From assembly GCA_964552655.1 (NCBI GenBank), contig CAZKHG010000012.1, positions 1 through 64,000 of the forward strand: 64,000 nt of DNA. The letters run 5' to 3'. The position numbers and the translations under genes were made by a program. The DNA is from CAZKHG01 sp964552655. Lineage in GTDB: Bacteria; Bacteroidota; Bacteroidia; Bacteroidales; Tenuifilaceae. This document shows positions 1 through 7,361 of this stretch, piece after piece; the stretch's first letter is position 1; the number at the start of each line of letters is the position of its first letter. The notes under the pieces were generated by a model, which worked only from the letters and a program-made list of their open reading frames with translations, ran no database searches and was not told where the DNA came from.

Positions 1-77
1 GGGATTCGAACCCCCGGTCCAGTCGCCCGGACAACGGTTTTCAAGACCGCCGCATTCGACCACTCTGCCATTTCTCC
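1..77 (-). tRNA. tRNA-Ser (anticodon UGA), 3' end cut by window edge
   Basis: Read on the minus strand, the sequence starts with a seven-base acceptor strand at 77-71 and shows a D-arm and an anticodon stem-loop with anticodon TGA (plus-strand 43-41, loop CTTGAAA). A long variable arm follows (GTCC...GGAC pairing), then a T-arm with GGTTCGAATCC. The long variable arm is the hallmark of a class II tRNA and, with UGA, identifies a serine tRNA reading UCA-type codons. The last part of the T-arm and the 3' acceptor strand lie beyond the left edge. Confidence 0.96.
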
Positions 78-259
78 GGGCGCAAAGGTAACTGCTTTTT
101 TAAATTTTCAAAATTGACCTGTTAAAAATTATTTAATTTTTTCTTGCCATTTCCTTTGCTTTTTAATTGTTTTTTTCAATAATTTAGCGTTAAGATTATT
201 TGATAATTTTTGGAAGGGCAAAAAAATTAAGGCTTTTAGAAACTTTTTTCTTTGATAAA

Positions 260-290
260 TTTGCAAAACCCAATAAATACGCTATCTTTG
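260..290 (+). promoter_or_regulatory. Bacteroidetes-type promoter of the HU gene
   Basis: TTTG at 260-263 and TATCTTTG at 283-290 match the Bacteroidetes primary-sigma consensus (TTTG at -33, TAnnTTTG at -7) with a 19-base spacer. Transcription would start near 297, leaving a leader of about 40 bases before the HU start codon. Confidence 0.75.
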
Positions 291-337
291 TAATGAGATG
301 GTCAACTAACTATTACTAACCCTAAATTTTTAAAATT

Positions 338-610
338 ATGAACAAAGCTCAATTGATCGATTCAATTGCTTCAGAAGCAAAAATTACTAAGGCTGATGCT
401 AAGAAAGCGCTTGACGCTTTTGTAAAAACCACTCAAGTTGCTCTAAAAAAAGGTGACAGAGTTGCTCTTGTAGGTTTTGGTTCATTCTCTGTAACCAAGA
501 GAAGCGCACGTACAGGTCGTAACCCACAAACTGGCAAACCAATCACTATTAAGGCTAAAAAGGTGGTTAAATTCAAATCAGGCAGCGACCTTAATGGCAT
601 GGTTCAATAA
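338..610 (+). CDS. hup: HU-family DNA-binding protein
   Basis: This 90-residue protein is the standard length for HU, the small nucleoid protein that binds and bends DNA as a dimer. The N-terminal helices (MNKAQLIDSIA...) are followed by the beta-arm signature around residues 45-65, including GFGSFSV and the arm-tip GRNPQTGK in which the proline intercalates DNA. The ATG follows an AT-rich leader, a strong promoter lies just upstream, and a strong terminator follows the stop codon, so it is probably transcribed alone. Bacteroidota often carry several HU paralogues; the alpha or beta type cannot be assigned here. Confidence 0.95.
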   Translation: MNKAQLIDSIASEAKITKADAKKALDAFVKTTQVALKKGDRVALVGFGSFSVTKRSARTGRNPQTGKPITIKAKKVVKFKSGSDLNGMVQ

Positions 611-630
611 TTGAATTATTAGAACAGGCT

Positions 631-663
631 AAAGGAGAATCTTTTGATTCTCCTTTGTTTTTT
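631..663 (+). terminator. Intrinsic terminator after HU
   Basis: An 11-bp perfect stem (631-641 with 646-656) with a TTTT loop, with a T-rich tract running through 663. It separates the HU gene from the methyltransferase gene downstream. Confidence 0.9.
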
Positions 664-690
664 ATAGTAACCCTTGATTTCTTGTACCGG

Positions 691-1407
691 ATGAATAGTA
701 GCACTATTACAGATAATCCATCTATAAGAAAGGAGTTTATTGATTACCTTTCAAACTTTGTATTCGATCGGAGAATCAGCCAGTTTAATAAGGTTATTGA
801 AAGCAGAACAAGGTATATTAATGTGATACTGGAAGATATTTATCAATCACAGAACGCCAGCGCCGTTCTTCGGACTTGTGACTGTATGGGTATTCAGGAT
901 ATTCATATTATTGAGAATCGAAATAAATTCACTTTAAACCCGGATGTTGCCCTTGGTTCGTCAAAATGGTTAAATCTTTACAAGCATAAAAAATCACCAA
1001 ACAATTCGCTAAAGGTCATAGAATCATTAAGAAATGCTGGATATAGAATTGTAGCAACAACACCCCATAAAAACGATATTCTGGTTGATGATTTTGATAT
1101 AAATAAGGGAAAGTTTGCCCTTCTATTTGGGACCGAACTTACCGGTCTATCTAAGGAATTAATTGATTCTGCAGATGAATTCATTAAAATTCCAATGTAT
1201 GGTTTTACCGAGAGTTTCAATATTTCAGTTTCCGCTGCAATAATATTATATACTTTAATGGAAAAACTCCGTGCATCAACTATAAATATATCGCTAACCC
1301 AGGATGAAAAAGAGCTGGTTTTATTAGCCTGGTTAAAAGCAACCACCAAAAGTTGGAAAATGATCGAAAAAAGGTTTCTGATTGAACGTCAGATTTATCA
1401 TGAATAA
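691..1407 (+). CDS. TrmH/SpoU-family RNA 2'-O-methyltransferase
   Basis: A 238-residue SPOUT methyltransferase that probably transfers a methyl group from S-adenosylmethionine to a ribose 2'-OH, most likely tRNA guanosine-18 (TrmH-like). Visible motifs are the motif 1 region (YQSQNASAVLRTCDCMGI), motif 2 (LLFGTELTGLS) and motif 3 (IPMYGFTESFNISVSAAI), which form the trefoil-knot cofactor site. I chose the ATG at 691. An in-frame TTG at 655 lies inside the upstream terminator, so the longer reading is unlikely. The C-terminal tail (residues about 205-238) is basic and may help bind RNA. Another 2'-O target within tRNA or rRNA cannot be excluded. Confidence 0.87.
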   Translation: MNSSTITDNPSIRKEFIDYLSNFVFDRRISQFNKVIESRTRYINVILEDIYQSQNASAVLRTCDCMGIQDIHIIENRNKFTLNPDVALGSSKWLNLYKHKKSPNNSLKVIESLRNAGYRIVATTPHKNDILVDDFDINKGKFALLFGTELTGLSKELIDSADEFIKIPMYGFTESFNISVSAAIILYTLMEKLRASTINISLTQDEKELVLLAWLKATTKSWKMIEKRFLIERQIYHE

Positions 1408-1422
1408 AAAATTAGCAGATGC

Positions 1423-1453
1423 TTGATCGTTTTTGTTAAAATAGTTATATTCG
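1423..1453 (+). promoter_or_regulatory. Probable promoter of the LytTR regulator gene
   Basis: TTG at 1423-1425 and TATATTCG at 1446-1453 (7 of 8 matches to TAnnTTTG) with a 20-base spacer. The implied start point near 1460 lies before the ATG at 1473 and supports that start codon. Confidence 0.5.
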
Positions 1454-1472
1454 GTGAAAATATTTTTTGAGT

Positions 1473-2180
1473 ATGAATTGTATTATTGTTGATGATGATG
1501 AGATGTCGAGAAGGGTAGTTGAGGAATATACCAAGCGAACTGACTTTCTTAACCTCGTTGAATCATTCTCAAGTGCAGTTGAAGCTATTAATTTTTTAAA
1601 GCAGAATGAGGACATTCAGCTCGTTTTTCTGGATATTGAAATGCCGGAAATGACGGGTATTGAATTTCTAAATTCCTTAGACCTGCCACCGCAGGTAATA
1701 ATTGTATCTTCAAAAGAAAAGTATGCACTTCAATCGTACGAGTACAGTGTAACCGATTATCTTCTTAAGCCCATTACCTATGCACGTTTCTTTAAGGCGG
1801 TAAGTAAGGCTTATGAACATTATAACAGGAACCGATCACCGGTTGATGGGGAAAAGGAGATTTTTATAAAGAAGAACAGCTCTCTGGTACGCATCAAGTA
1901 TAACGATATTCTTTGGGTTGAAGCCCTCGAAAATTATGTTGTAATAAATACCCCTATCGAGAAGTTCACCATTCATTTTACCATGAAATCGATTGAGAAC
2001 CAGTTGCCTTCAGTCAAATTTAAACGGGTTCACCGATCATTCATTGTGAATATCAGCCGGATAACCAGCATTGAAGACAACTCTGTAGTTATCAAACTTG
2101 CCGATAGCCGGAAAATTATACCTATTGGAAAATCATACCGGGATAAGCTTTTAAAGGAAATAAACCTGATGAATAAATAA
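1473..2180 (+). CDS. LytTR-family response regulator
   Basis: A 235-residue two-domain response regulator. The receiver domain (residues 1-115) keeps all key residues: the acidic pocket Asp7-Asp9, phosphoacceptor Asp54 in VFLDIEMPEM, and Lys99 in LLKP. The C-terminal LytTR DNA-binding domain (about 128-235) shows IKYNDILWVEALENYV and FKRVHRSFIVN, typical of AgrA/LytR/AlgR proteins. The ATG at 1473 is preferred over an in-frame TTG six bases earlier. No histidine kinase gene is adjacent, so its partner is elsewhere. It lies 3 bases before an aminotransferase gene, with which it is probably co-transcribed; why a regulator should be coupled to that enzyme is not evident. Confidence 0.92.
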   Translation: MNCIIVDDDEMSRRVVEEYTKRTDFLNLVESFSSAVEAINFLKQNEDIQLVFLDIEMPEMTGIEFLNSLDLPPQVIIVSSKEKYALQSYEYSVTDYLLKPITYARFFKAVSKAYEHYNRNRSPVDGEKEIFIKKNSSLVRIKYNDILWVEALENYVVINTPIEKFTIHFTMKSIENQLPSVKFKRVHRSFIVNISRITSIEDNSVVIKLADSRKIIPIGKSYRDKLLKEINLMNK

Positions 2181-2183
2181 ACC

Positions 2184-3371
2184 ATGATCAATTCCAGGCA
2201 GCTGTTTTTAAATTATGTTGCCCAGACCTCCGACTCACCCCTTATGCTTGAAGTTGAAAGAGCAAAAGGGGTTTACCTTTTCAGTGCTGAAGGGAAAAAG
2301 TATTTCGACCTGATCTCCGGCATTTCTGTAAGCAATGTTGGGCATTGTCATCCCAGGGTAGTTGATGCCATTGGCAAACAGGCCGCAAAATATATGCACC
2401 TTATGGTCTATGGCGAGTATATTCAGCATCCACAGGTAGCCCTTGCCCAAAAACTGGTTCAGCACCTCCCGGAAAAACTCAATAATATATTCTTTGTAAA
2501 TTCCGGGAGCGAAGCGGTTGAAGGAGCTATCAAACTGTCAAAAAGATTTACTGGCAGGAGCGAAGTTATTTCATTTAAAAATGCTTATCACGGGAGTACA
2601 CATGGTGCTTTAAGCCTTATGGGGAATGAAGAGCAAAAGAGAGCATTCAGGCCTTTACTTCCTGATATCAAGCAATTAAACTTTAACTCTATCGAAAACC
2701 TCCAGGATATTTCACACAGAACTGCATGCGTAATTATTGAACCCACTCAGGGAGAGGCAGGTGTTATTGTTGCTGATATTGATTTTATCGGGAAACTTCG
2801 TAAAAAATGTGATGAAACGGGCACTCTTTTGATTTTTGATGAAATGCAAACCGGCTTAGGGAGAACCGGACGAATGTTTGCATTCGAAAAATATGATGTT
2901 ATACCCGATATATTGCTTCTGGCCAAAGCTCTTGGTGGAGGTATGCCACTTGGCGCTTTTATTTCATCGAAAAAGATTATGAGCACACTGTCATTCAACC
3001 CTGCACTGGGACATATCACCACTTTTGGGGGGCACCCGGTTTGCTGTGCTTCTGCATTGGAATCATTGCAAATTATGATTGATGAAAATTTAATAGAGCA
3101 GGTTCAAACCAAGGCAATGATATTTGAAAAAATTCTAAGAAATCATCCTTTGGTTAGAGAAATCAGATCGAATGGCTTGTTGATGGCGGTTCAACTGGAT
3201 ACCTTTGAACAGGTACAAAAAATAATAAAAACCGGTTTGGAGCTGGGTGTTGTTCTGGATTGGTTCCTTTTTTGCAATACTGCTTTCCGTTTAGCACCAC
3301 CATTGATAATCACAGAAGATGAATGCAGGGAATCTGCAGAAATCATTCTCGAAGCCTTGAACCGTATTTAA
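2184..3371 (+). CDS. Class III PLP-dependent aminotransferase
   Basis: A 395-residue fold-type I aminotransferase related to acetylornithine, ornithine and 4-aminobutyrate aminotransferases. Conserved elements are the phosphate-binding VNSGSEAVEGAIK (about 105-117), the YHGSTHG aromatic motif, IFDEMQTG with the PLP-nitrogen Asp219, and Schiff-base Lys248 in LLLAKALGGGMPLG. It uses an omega-amino or alpha-amino donor with 2-oxoglutarate. Substrate cannot be read from the sequence. Arginine genes are not adjacent, so acetylornithine aminotransferase is not favoured by context. Only 3 bases separate it from the LytTR gene, which suggests translational coupling. Confidence 0.88.
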   Translation: MINSRQLFLNYVAQTSDSPLMLEVERAKGVYLFSAEGKKYFDLISGISVSNVGHCHPRVVDAIGKQAAKYMHLMVYGEYIQHPQVALAQKLVQHLPEKLNNIFFVNSGSEAVEGAIKLSKRFTGRSEVISFKNAYHGSTHGALSLMGNEEQKRAFRPLLPDIKQLNFNSIENLQDISHRTACVIIEPTQGEAGVIVADIDFIGKLRKKCDETGTLLIFDEMQTGLGRTGRMFAFEKYDVIPDILLLAKALGGGMPLGAFISSKKIMSTLSFNPALGHITTFGGHPVCCASALESLQIMIDENLIEQVQTKAMIFEKILRNHPLVREIRSNGLLMAVQLDTFEQVQKIIKTGLELGVVLDWFLFCNTAFRLAPPLIITEDECRESAEIILEALNRI

Positions 3372-3438
3372 GTTAATTATAATATTGTCATTTCTGGCTT
3401 TATATTTGCAAATCTTGATCTTAATTTATACCAATAAC

Positions 3439-4356
3439 ATGAAATTTCGTATTCTATTGTCGATTTTGCTGGTGTTTTCCGCTCCAGTTTTATTAATATC
3501 TCAGGATCATAGATTTAGCAGCCTTAAAGTTTACGAGGATTCACTTCAAATTTTACAGGAAAGCATATATAGCGATAAATCAATAGCTATTAGGGAGCTG
3601 GAATGTAATCGATTTGTTTCACTTTTTAAAGATGCATTAAATACAAATGGATCATTTCAATACCCCTGGGATTCATTAAAACATATTGGTAAGATTACTT
3701 CAGATGATGGCAAAGTTAGGGTTTATACCATGAATTTACCATTACCAAATGGGGAACAAAAATACTTTGGCTTTATTCAACATTTCGTAAATAAAAAAAC
3801 AATTCAGCTATTTGAACTTAAGGATAACAGGCAATTAGTTTCTGACCCAATAAACGAGATTTTAACCCCAGAGAAATGGTATGGATCGCTTTACTATTCA
3901 ATAATTAGTAAATCAATAAAAGGGGGAAAGACTTACATTCTTTTGGGCATTGATTTCAATAATCTTTTTTCATCCAAAAAGCTGGTTGAGGTTCTTAATT
4001 TTAGTAAGGCTGGAGAGCCTGTGTTTGGTGCACCTGTATTTAAGGTTGGTCAGAATAAGCTTAATAGAATTGTATTTGAGTACTCTGCAAAAGCATCAAT
4101 GATATTAAGGTATAACGAGGAGGATGGAGTAATTGTGTTTGACCATCTATCACCTTCCCGTCCCGATTTTACTGGAAACTATCAATTCTATGGTCCTGAT
4201 TTCACCTATGATGGGTTTAAGTTTGATGGTGAAAATTGGGTTTATATTCAAGACTTGGACCTGAGAAACCCCAACCGCGAAAGGAAAAAGGTTACCAACA
4301 CCCCTGAAAAACTTCCAGAACCTGGTTTTTTATATAAAAGTAATGCTAAATATTAA
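3439..4356 (+). CDS. Secreted protein of unknown function
   Basis: A 305-residue protein with a Sec signal peptide (basic MKFR followed by a hydrophobic stretch to about residue 20, then SQDHRF), so probably periplasmic. The ATG at 3439 places the signal peptide at the N-terminus; an earlier in-frame TTG at 3385 would overlap a promoter-like TATATTTG at 3401-3408. The body is rich in beta-strand-like segments and aromatic residues (for example FDGENWVYIQDLDLRN near the C-terminus). I do not recognise the family. It stands alone between the aminotransferase and peptidase genes. Confidence 0.75.
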   Translation: MKFRILLSILLVFSAPVLLISQDHRFSSLKVYEDSLQILQESIYSDKSIAIRELECNRFVSLFKDALNTNGSFQYPWDSLKHIGKITSDDGKVRVYTMNLPLPNGEQKYFGFIQHFVNKKTIQLFELKDNRQLVSDPINEILTPEKWYGSLYYSIISKSIKGGKTYILLGIDFNNLFSSKKLVEVLNFSKAGEPVFGAPVFKVGQNKLNRIVFEYSAKASMILRYNEEDGVIVFDHLSPSRPDFTGNYQFYGPDFTYDGFKFDGENWVYIQDLDLRNPNRERKKVTNTPEKLPEPGFLYKSNAKY

Positions 4357-4387
4357 ATTTTATTCATTTGATTTTTTTCATGTCAAA

Positions 4388-4422
4388 TTGTAATTCAAAA
4401 ACTAATATTAGTTATAATTTTG
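4388..4422 (+). promoter_or_regulatory. Promoter-like site of the dipeptidyl-peptidase III gene
   Basis: TTG at 4388-4390 and an exact TAATTTTG at 4415-4422. The 24-base spacer is slightly longer than usual. The implied leader is about 30 bases. Confidence 0.5.
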
Positions 4423-4458
4423 TACTAAAAAATTATTGCCACTTACAATTAATCACAA

Positions 4459-6498
4459 ATGAAGCACATATACATGATAATAGCAACCATAACCATAGCT
4501 GGTTTTGGGCTAACCGGCTGCAAAGAAGATAAACAGGAGAAACCCTCGTTTAAATGGAATATTGATCAGTTTGCTGATCTGAGAATTATGCGTTACCAAA
4601 TCCCTGCATTTGATTCGCTGAGTCTAAATCAGAAGATTCTGGTTTACTACCTAAGCCAGGCTGCCCTTTGCGGAAGGGATATTATTTATGATCAGAACTT
4701 TAAATATAACCTTGCTATCCGAAGAACCCTAGAGGCCATTTACCAAGGGTATAATGGAAATCGTACAAATCCTGATTGGGATCAGTTTATGATTTATTTA
4801 AAGCGGGTATGGTTCTCGAATGGCATTCACCATCATTACTCAAGCGATAAAATTACTCCAGGTTTTTCGAGGGATTACTTTGCACAGCTAATTTATAATA
4901 CACCTGAAGCAAACCTACCCAAAGATTTGGGGAGTAAGGAAGAATTGGTATCAGTGTTGTCAAAAATTATCTATGATCCTGCTGTTGCTGCCAAGAAAGT
5001 AAATCAAACCCCTGGCATTGACATGATTAAGGCCTCTACAGTAAATTTTTATGAAGGATTAACGCAAGCTGAAGCAGAGAAATTCTATTCTAAACTTCAA
5101 AACCCAAAGGATCAAACTCCGGTATCTTATGGCTTGAATTCAAAGCTGGTAAAGGAAAAGGGTAAAATATTTGAAAAAGTTTGGAAAGTTGGTGGGATGT
5201 ATAGTCCTGCAATTGAAAAAATTGTTTTCTGGTTGGAAAAGGCCACTTCAGTTGCTGAAAATGAAAATCAGAAAAAAACCATCGAAACCCTTATCGAGTA
5301 TTACAAAACTGGCGATTTAAAGAAATTTGACGAGTACAACATACTTTGGGTAAGTGATCTGGAATCAAAGGTTGATTTTGTGAATGGATTTATTGAGAAC
5401 TATGAGGATCCACTGGGATATAAAGCGACGTGGGAATCGGTAGTTAATTTTAAAGATGTTGAAGCTACGAAACGTACCGAAATAATCAGTGCAAATGCAC
5501 AGTGGTTTGAAGATAATTCTCCGATTGATAAGGAGTTTAAAAAAGATGCAGTAAAAGGCGTATCGGCAAAAGTAATAACTGTTGCTACGCTTGGAGGTGA
5601 ATGTTACCCGTCAACACCTATTGGGATAAACCTCCCCAACTCTGACTGGATTCGCAAAACCCATGGTTCCAAATCGGTTACCATGGATAATATTACTCAT
5701 GCTTATGATCAGTCAGCAATAGGAAATGGATTTATGGAGGAGTTTGCATGGTCCAAGGAGGAGATTGAGCTCAATGCTAAGTATGGTCATCTTGCCGGCA
5801 ATCTACATACCGATTTACATGAATGCCTAGGTCATGGTTCCGGTCAACTTGCCCCAGGTGTGAAGGGCGATGAGCTTAAGAACTATGGGTCAGCGTTGGA
5901 AGAGGCTCGTGCCGATCTTTTTGCCCTTTACTATATTATGGATCCTAAAATGGTTGAACTTGGGATTATGCCTACCTTAGATGTTGCAAAAACTGAATAC
6001 AGTAATTACATCCGGAACGGTTTAATGACTCAGCTAACCCGAATTGAATCTGGAAAAAATATCGAACAGGCTCATATGCGTAACCGCCAGTTGATCTCCA
6101 GGTGGTGTTTAGAAAGAGGACAACTTGACAATGTTATTGAGAAAAAGGAAGTTGCTGGTAAAACATATTTTGTAGTTAATGATTTTCAGAAATTGAGGAG
6201 TTTATTCGGTGAGTTGCTAAAGGAGATACAACGGATAAAATCAACCGGAGATTTTGAAGCAGGAAAGTCCCTTGTAGAAAATTACGGAGTAGTTGTTGAT
6301 CCTGACTTACACAAGCAGGTTTTAGAAAGATATGCAAGGCTGAACCTGGCTCCCTATGGCGGTTTTATTAATCCTAACCTCATACCGGTTATGGAGGCTG
6401 ATAAAATTATTGACATCAAAGTTGATTACCCTGACGATTACTTAAAACAAATGCTGGAGTATTCGCAAAAGTATTCATACCTGCCAACTTTTAACTAG
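4459..6498 (+). CDS. Dipeptidyl-peptidase III (peptidase M49), lipoprotein
   Basis: A 679-residue zinc metallopeptidase that removes dipeptides from the N-terminus of peptides. The M49 zinc-binding hexapeptide is HECLGH at residues 454-459. The second motif EEARAD begins at 481, with Glu482 the likely third ligand. HECLGH instead of HELLGH is the variant known from Bacteroides DPP III and puts a cysteine in the active site. The N-terminus is a lipoprotein signal ending in LTGC (Cys20), so the enzyme should be membrane-anchored in the envelope rather than cytosolic like eukaryotic DPP III. It is a single gene with its own promoter-like site and a strong terminator, presumably serving peptide use. 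Confidence 0.92.
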   Translation: MKHIYMIIATITIAGFGLTGCKEDKQEKPSFKWNIDQFADLRIMRYQIPAFDSLSLNQKILVYYLSQAALCGRDIIYDQNFKYNLAIRRTLEAIYQGYNGNRTNPDWDQFMIYLKRVWFSNGIHHHYSSDKITPGFSRDYFAQLIYNTPEANLPKDLGSKEELVSVLSKIIYDPAVAAKKVNQTPGIDMIKASTVNFYEGLTQAEAEKFYSKLQNPKDQTPVSYGLNSKLVKEKGKIFEKVWKVGGMYSPAIEKIVFWLEKATSVAENENQKKTIETLIEYYKTGDLKKFDEYNILWVSDLESKVDFVNGFIENYEDPLGYKATWESVVNFKDVEATKRTEIISANAQWFEDNSPIDKEFKKDAVKGVSAKVITVATLGGECYPSTPIGINLPNSDWIRKTHGSKSVTMDNITHAYDQSAIGNGFMEEFAWSKEEIELNAKYGHLAGNLHTDLHECLGHGSGQLAPGVKGDELKNYGSALEEARADLFALYYIMDPKMVELGIMPTLDVAKTEYSNYIRNGLMTQLTRIESGKNIEQAHMRNRQLISRWCLERGQLDNVIEKKEVAGKTYFVVNDFQKLRSLFGELLKEIQRIKSTGDFEAGKSLVENYGVVVDPDLHKQVLERYARLNLAPYGGFINPNLIPVMEADKIIDIKVDYPDDYLKQMLEYSQKYSYLPTFN

Positions 6499-6511
6499 TT
6501 TTATTATAGCC

Positions 6512-6554
6512 TACAACCCCTCATTGCATTGAAACAATGAGGGGTTGTATTTTT
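6512..6554 (+). terminator. Intrinsic terminator after the M49 peptidase gene
   Basis: A perfect 15-bp stem (6512-6526 with 6535-6549), an 8-base loop and a following T-run. It is one of the strongest hairpins in the window. Confidence 0.92.
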
Positions 6555-6561
6555 AAATGAA

Positions 6562-6595
6562 TTGATAAAAGGTGTCGATAATTATTATAATTTTG
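6562..6595 (+). promoter_or_regulatory. Promoter of the membrane-anchored receiver-like gene
   Basis: TTG at 6562-6564 and an exact TAATTTTG at 6588-6595 with a 23-base spacer, just after the preceding terminator and 25 bases before the ATG. Confidence 0.6.
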
Positions 6596-6620
6596 AATAA
6601 AACTACAATACTCACCATTA

Positions 6621-7145
6621 ATGTTAGAAACACGATCAAGAACTCATATTTTTCTGGTAGATCATAACCCTGAATATACAAATTCAATCAAGAAAAGCAT
6701 TGAAAATCAAGAAGGTTGTGATATTTTCACTTTCACATCAGGTGAGAAATTTATCAGCTTCATTAGCGAACGTTCTTTTAGAAAAAATGATATTTACATT
6801 GCGTTTCTGGGTTACCAGTTTGTAGATGAAGGCAACCAAACGCTGATGAATGGAATAGAGATTTTAGAAGCCACTAAGGTTATACATAGTGATTTCGAAG
6901 TGGTAATGCTTACCGGAGAGAACGAGGGGGAATACGGTTCGTATGTGATGAAAAGCGGCGCTCATTCATTTATTCCTAAAAATGAGAACATCCACCTTCG
7001 CATCAATAACATTATCATGTCAATCATTAGTAAAAAACGATTGGCACAGAAAAAACGTGCTTTCCTAATTGCTCTTCAGATACTTATCGCCTATATTGTT
7101 CTGATAATCGCCGTTGGTGTAATCTACACCCTATTCTTCAGCTAA
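6621..7145 (+). CDS. Degenerate receiver-domain protein with C-terminal membrane anchor
   Basis: A 174-residue protein. Residues 8-135 follow the CheY-like receiver pattern: HIFLVDHNPEY with Asp14, VVMLTGE with Thr98, and SFIPK with Lys120. The strand that should carry the phosphoacceptor reads IYIAFLGYQF, leaving Gly64 where aspartate is expected, so classical phosphorylation is unlikely. Residues 147-172 form one hydrophobic membrane segment after a basic stretch (KKRLAQKKRAF), which places the receiver in the cytoplasm. No output domain or kinase gene is adjacent. A phosphorylation-independent docking protein on the inner membrane is a reasonable inference, but the function is unknown. Confidence 0.75.
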   Translation: MLETRSRTHIFLVDHNPEYTNSIKKSIENQEGCDIFTFTSGEKFISFISERSFRKNDIYIAFLGYQFVDEGNQTLMNGIEILEATKVIHSDFEVVMLTGENEGEYGSYVMKSGAHSFIPKNENIHLRINNIIMSIISKKRLAQKKRAFLIALQILIAYIVLIIAVGVIYTLFFS

Positions 7146-7151
7146 ATCTCG

Positions 7152-7188
7152 ATGACAATTATTTGTTTGGCTTGTGACTTATTGTCAT
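7152..7188 (+). terminator. Hairpin after the receiver-like gene
   Basis: ATGACAAT (7152-7159) and its complement ATTGTCAT (7181-7188) flank a 21-base loop six bases after the stop codon. The following tract is only modestly T-rich, so termination is uncertain. Confidence 0.35.
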
Positions 7189-7361
7189 TCTTTCACCAAT
7201 ATTTGTGAATATTTACATGTATTTGAATATCAATATTATATACAGATGATTCTTGAATAATCGAGTAGCGGTTGGTCAATTTTGACTGACAATTTTTATT
7301 GGCATTTGGTTTGAAAATGGGCTAACCGATAAAACAAGTAAAACTTAAAAATTATATAACC

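Noticed and set aside
655..690. Longer TrmH-like reading from TTG 655
   Set aside because: It starts inside the HU terminator hairpin; ATG 691 is a better start.
978..1349. 123-codon minus-strand frame
   Set aside because: It lies wholly inside the TrmH-like gene, which has clear family motifs; the antisense protein has no recognisable feature.
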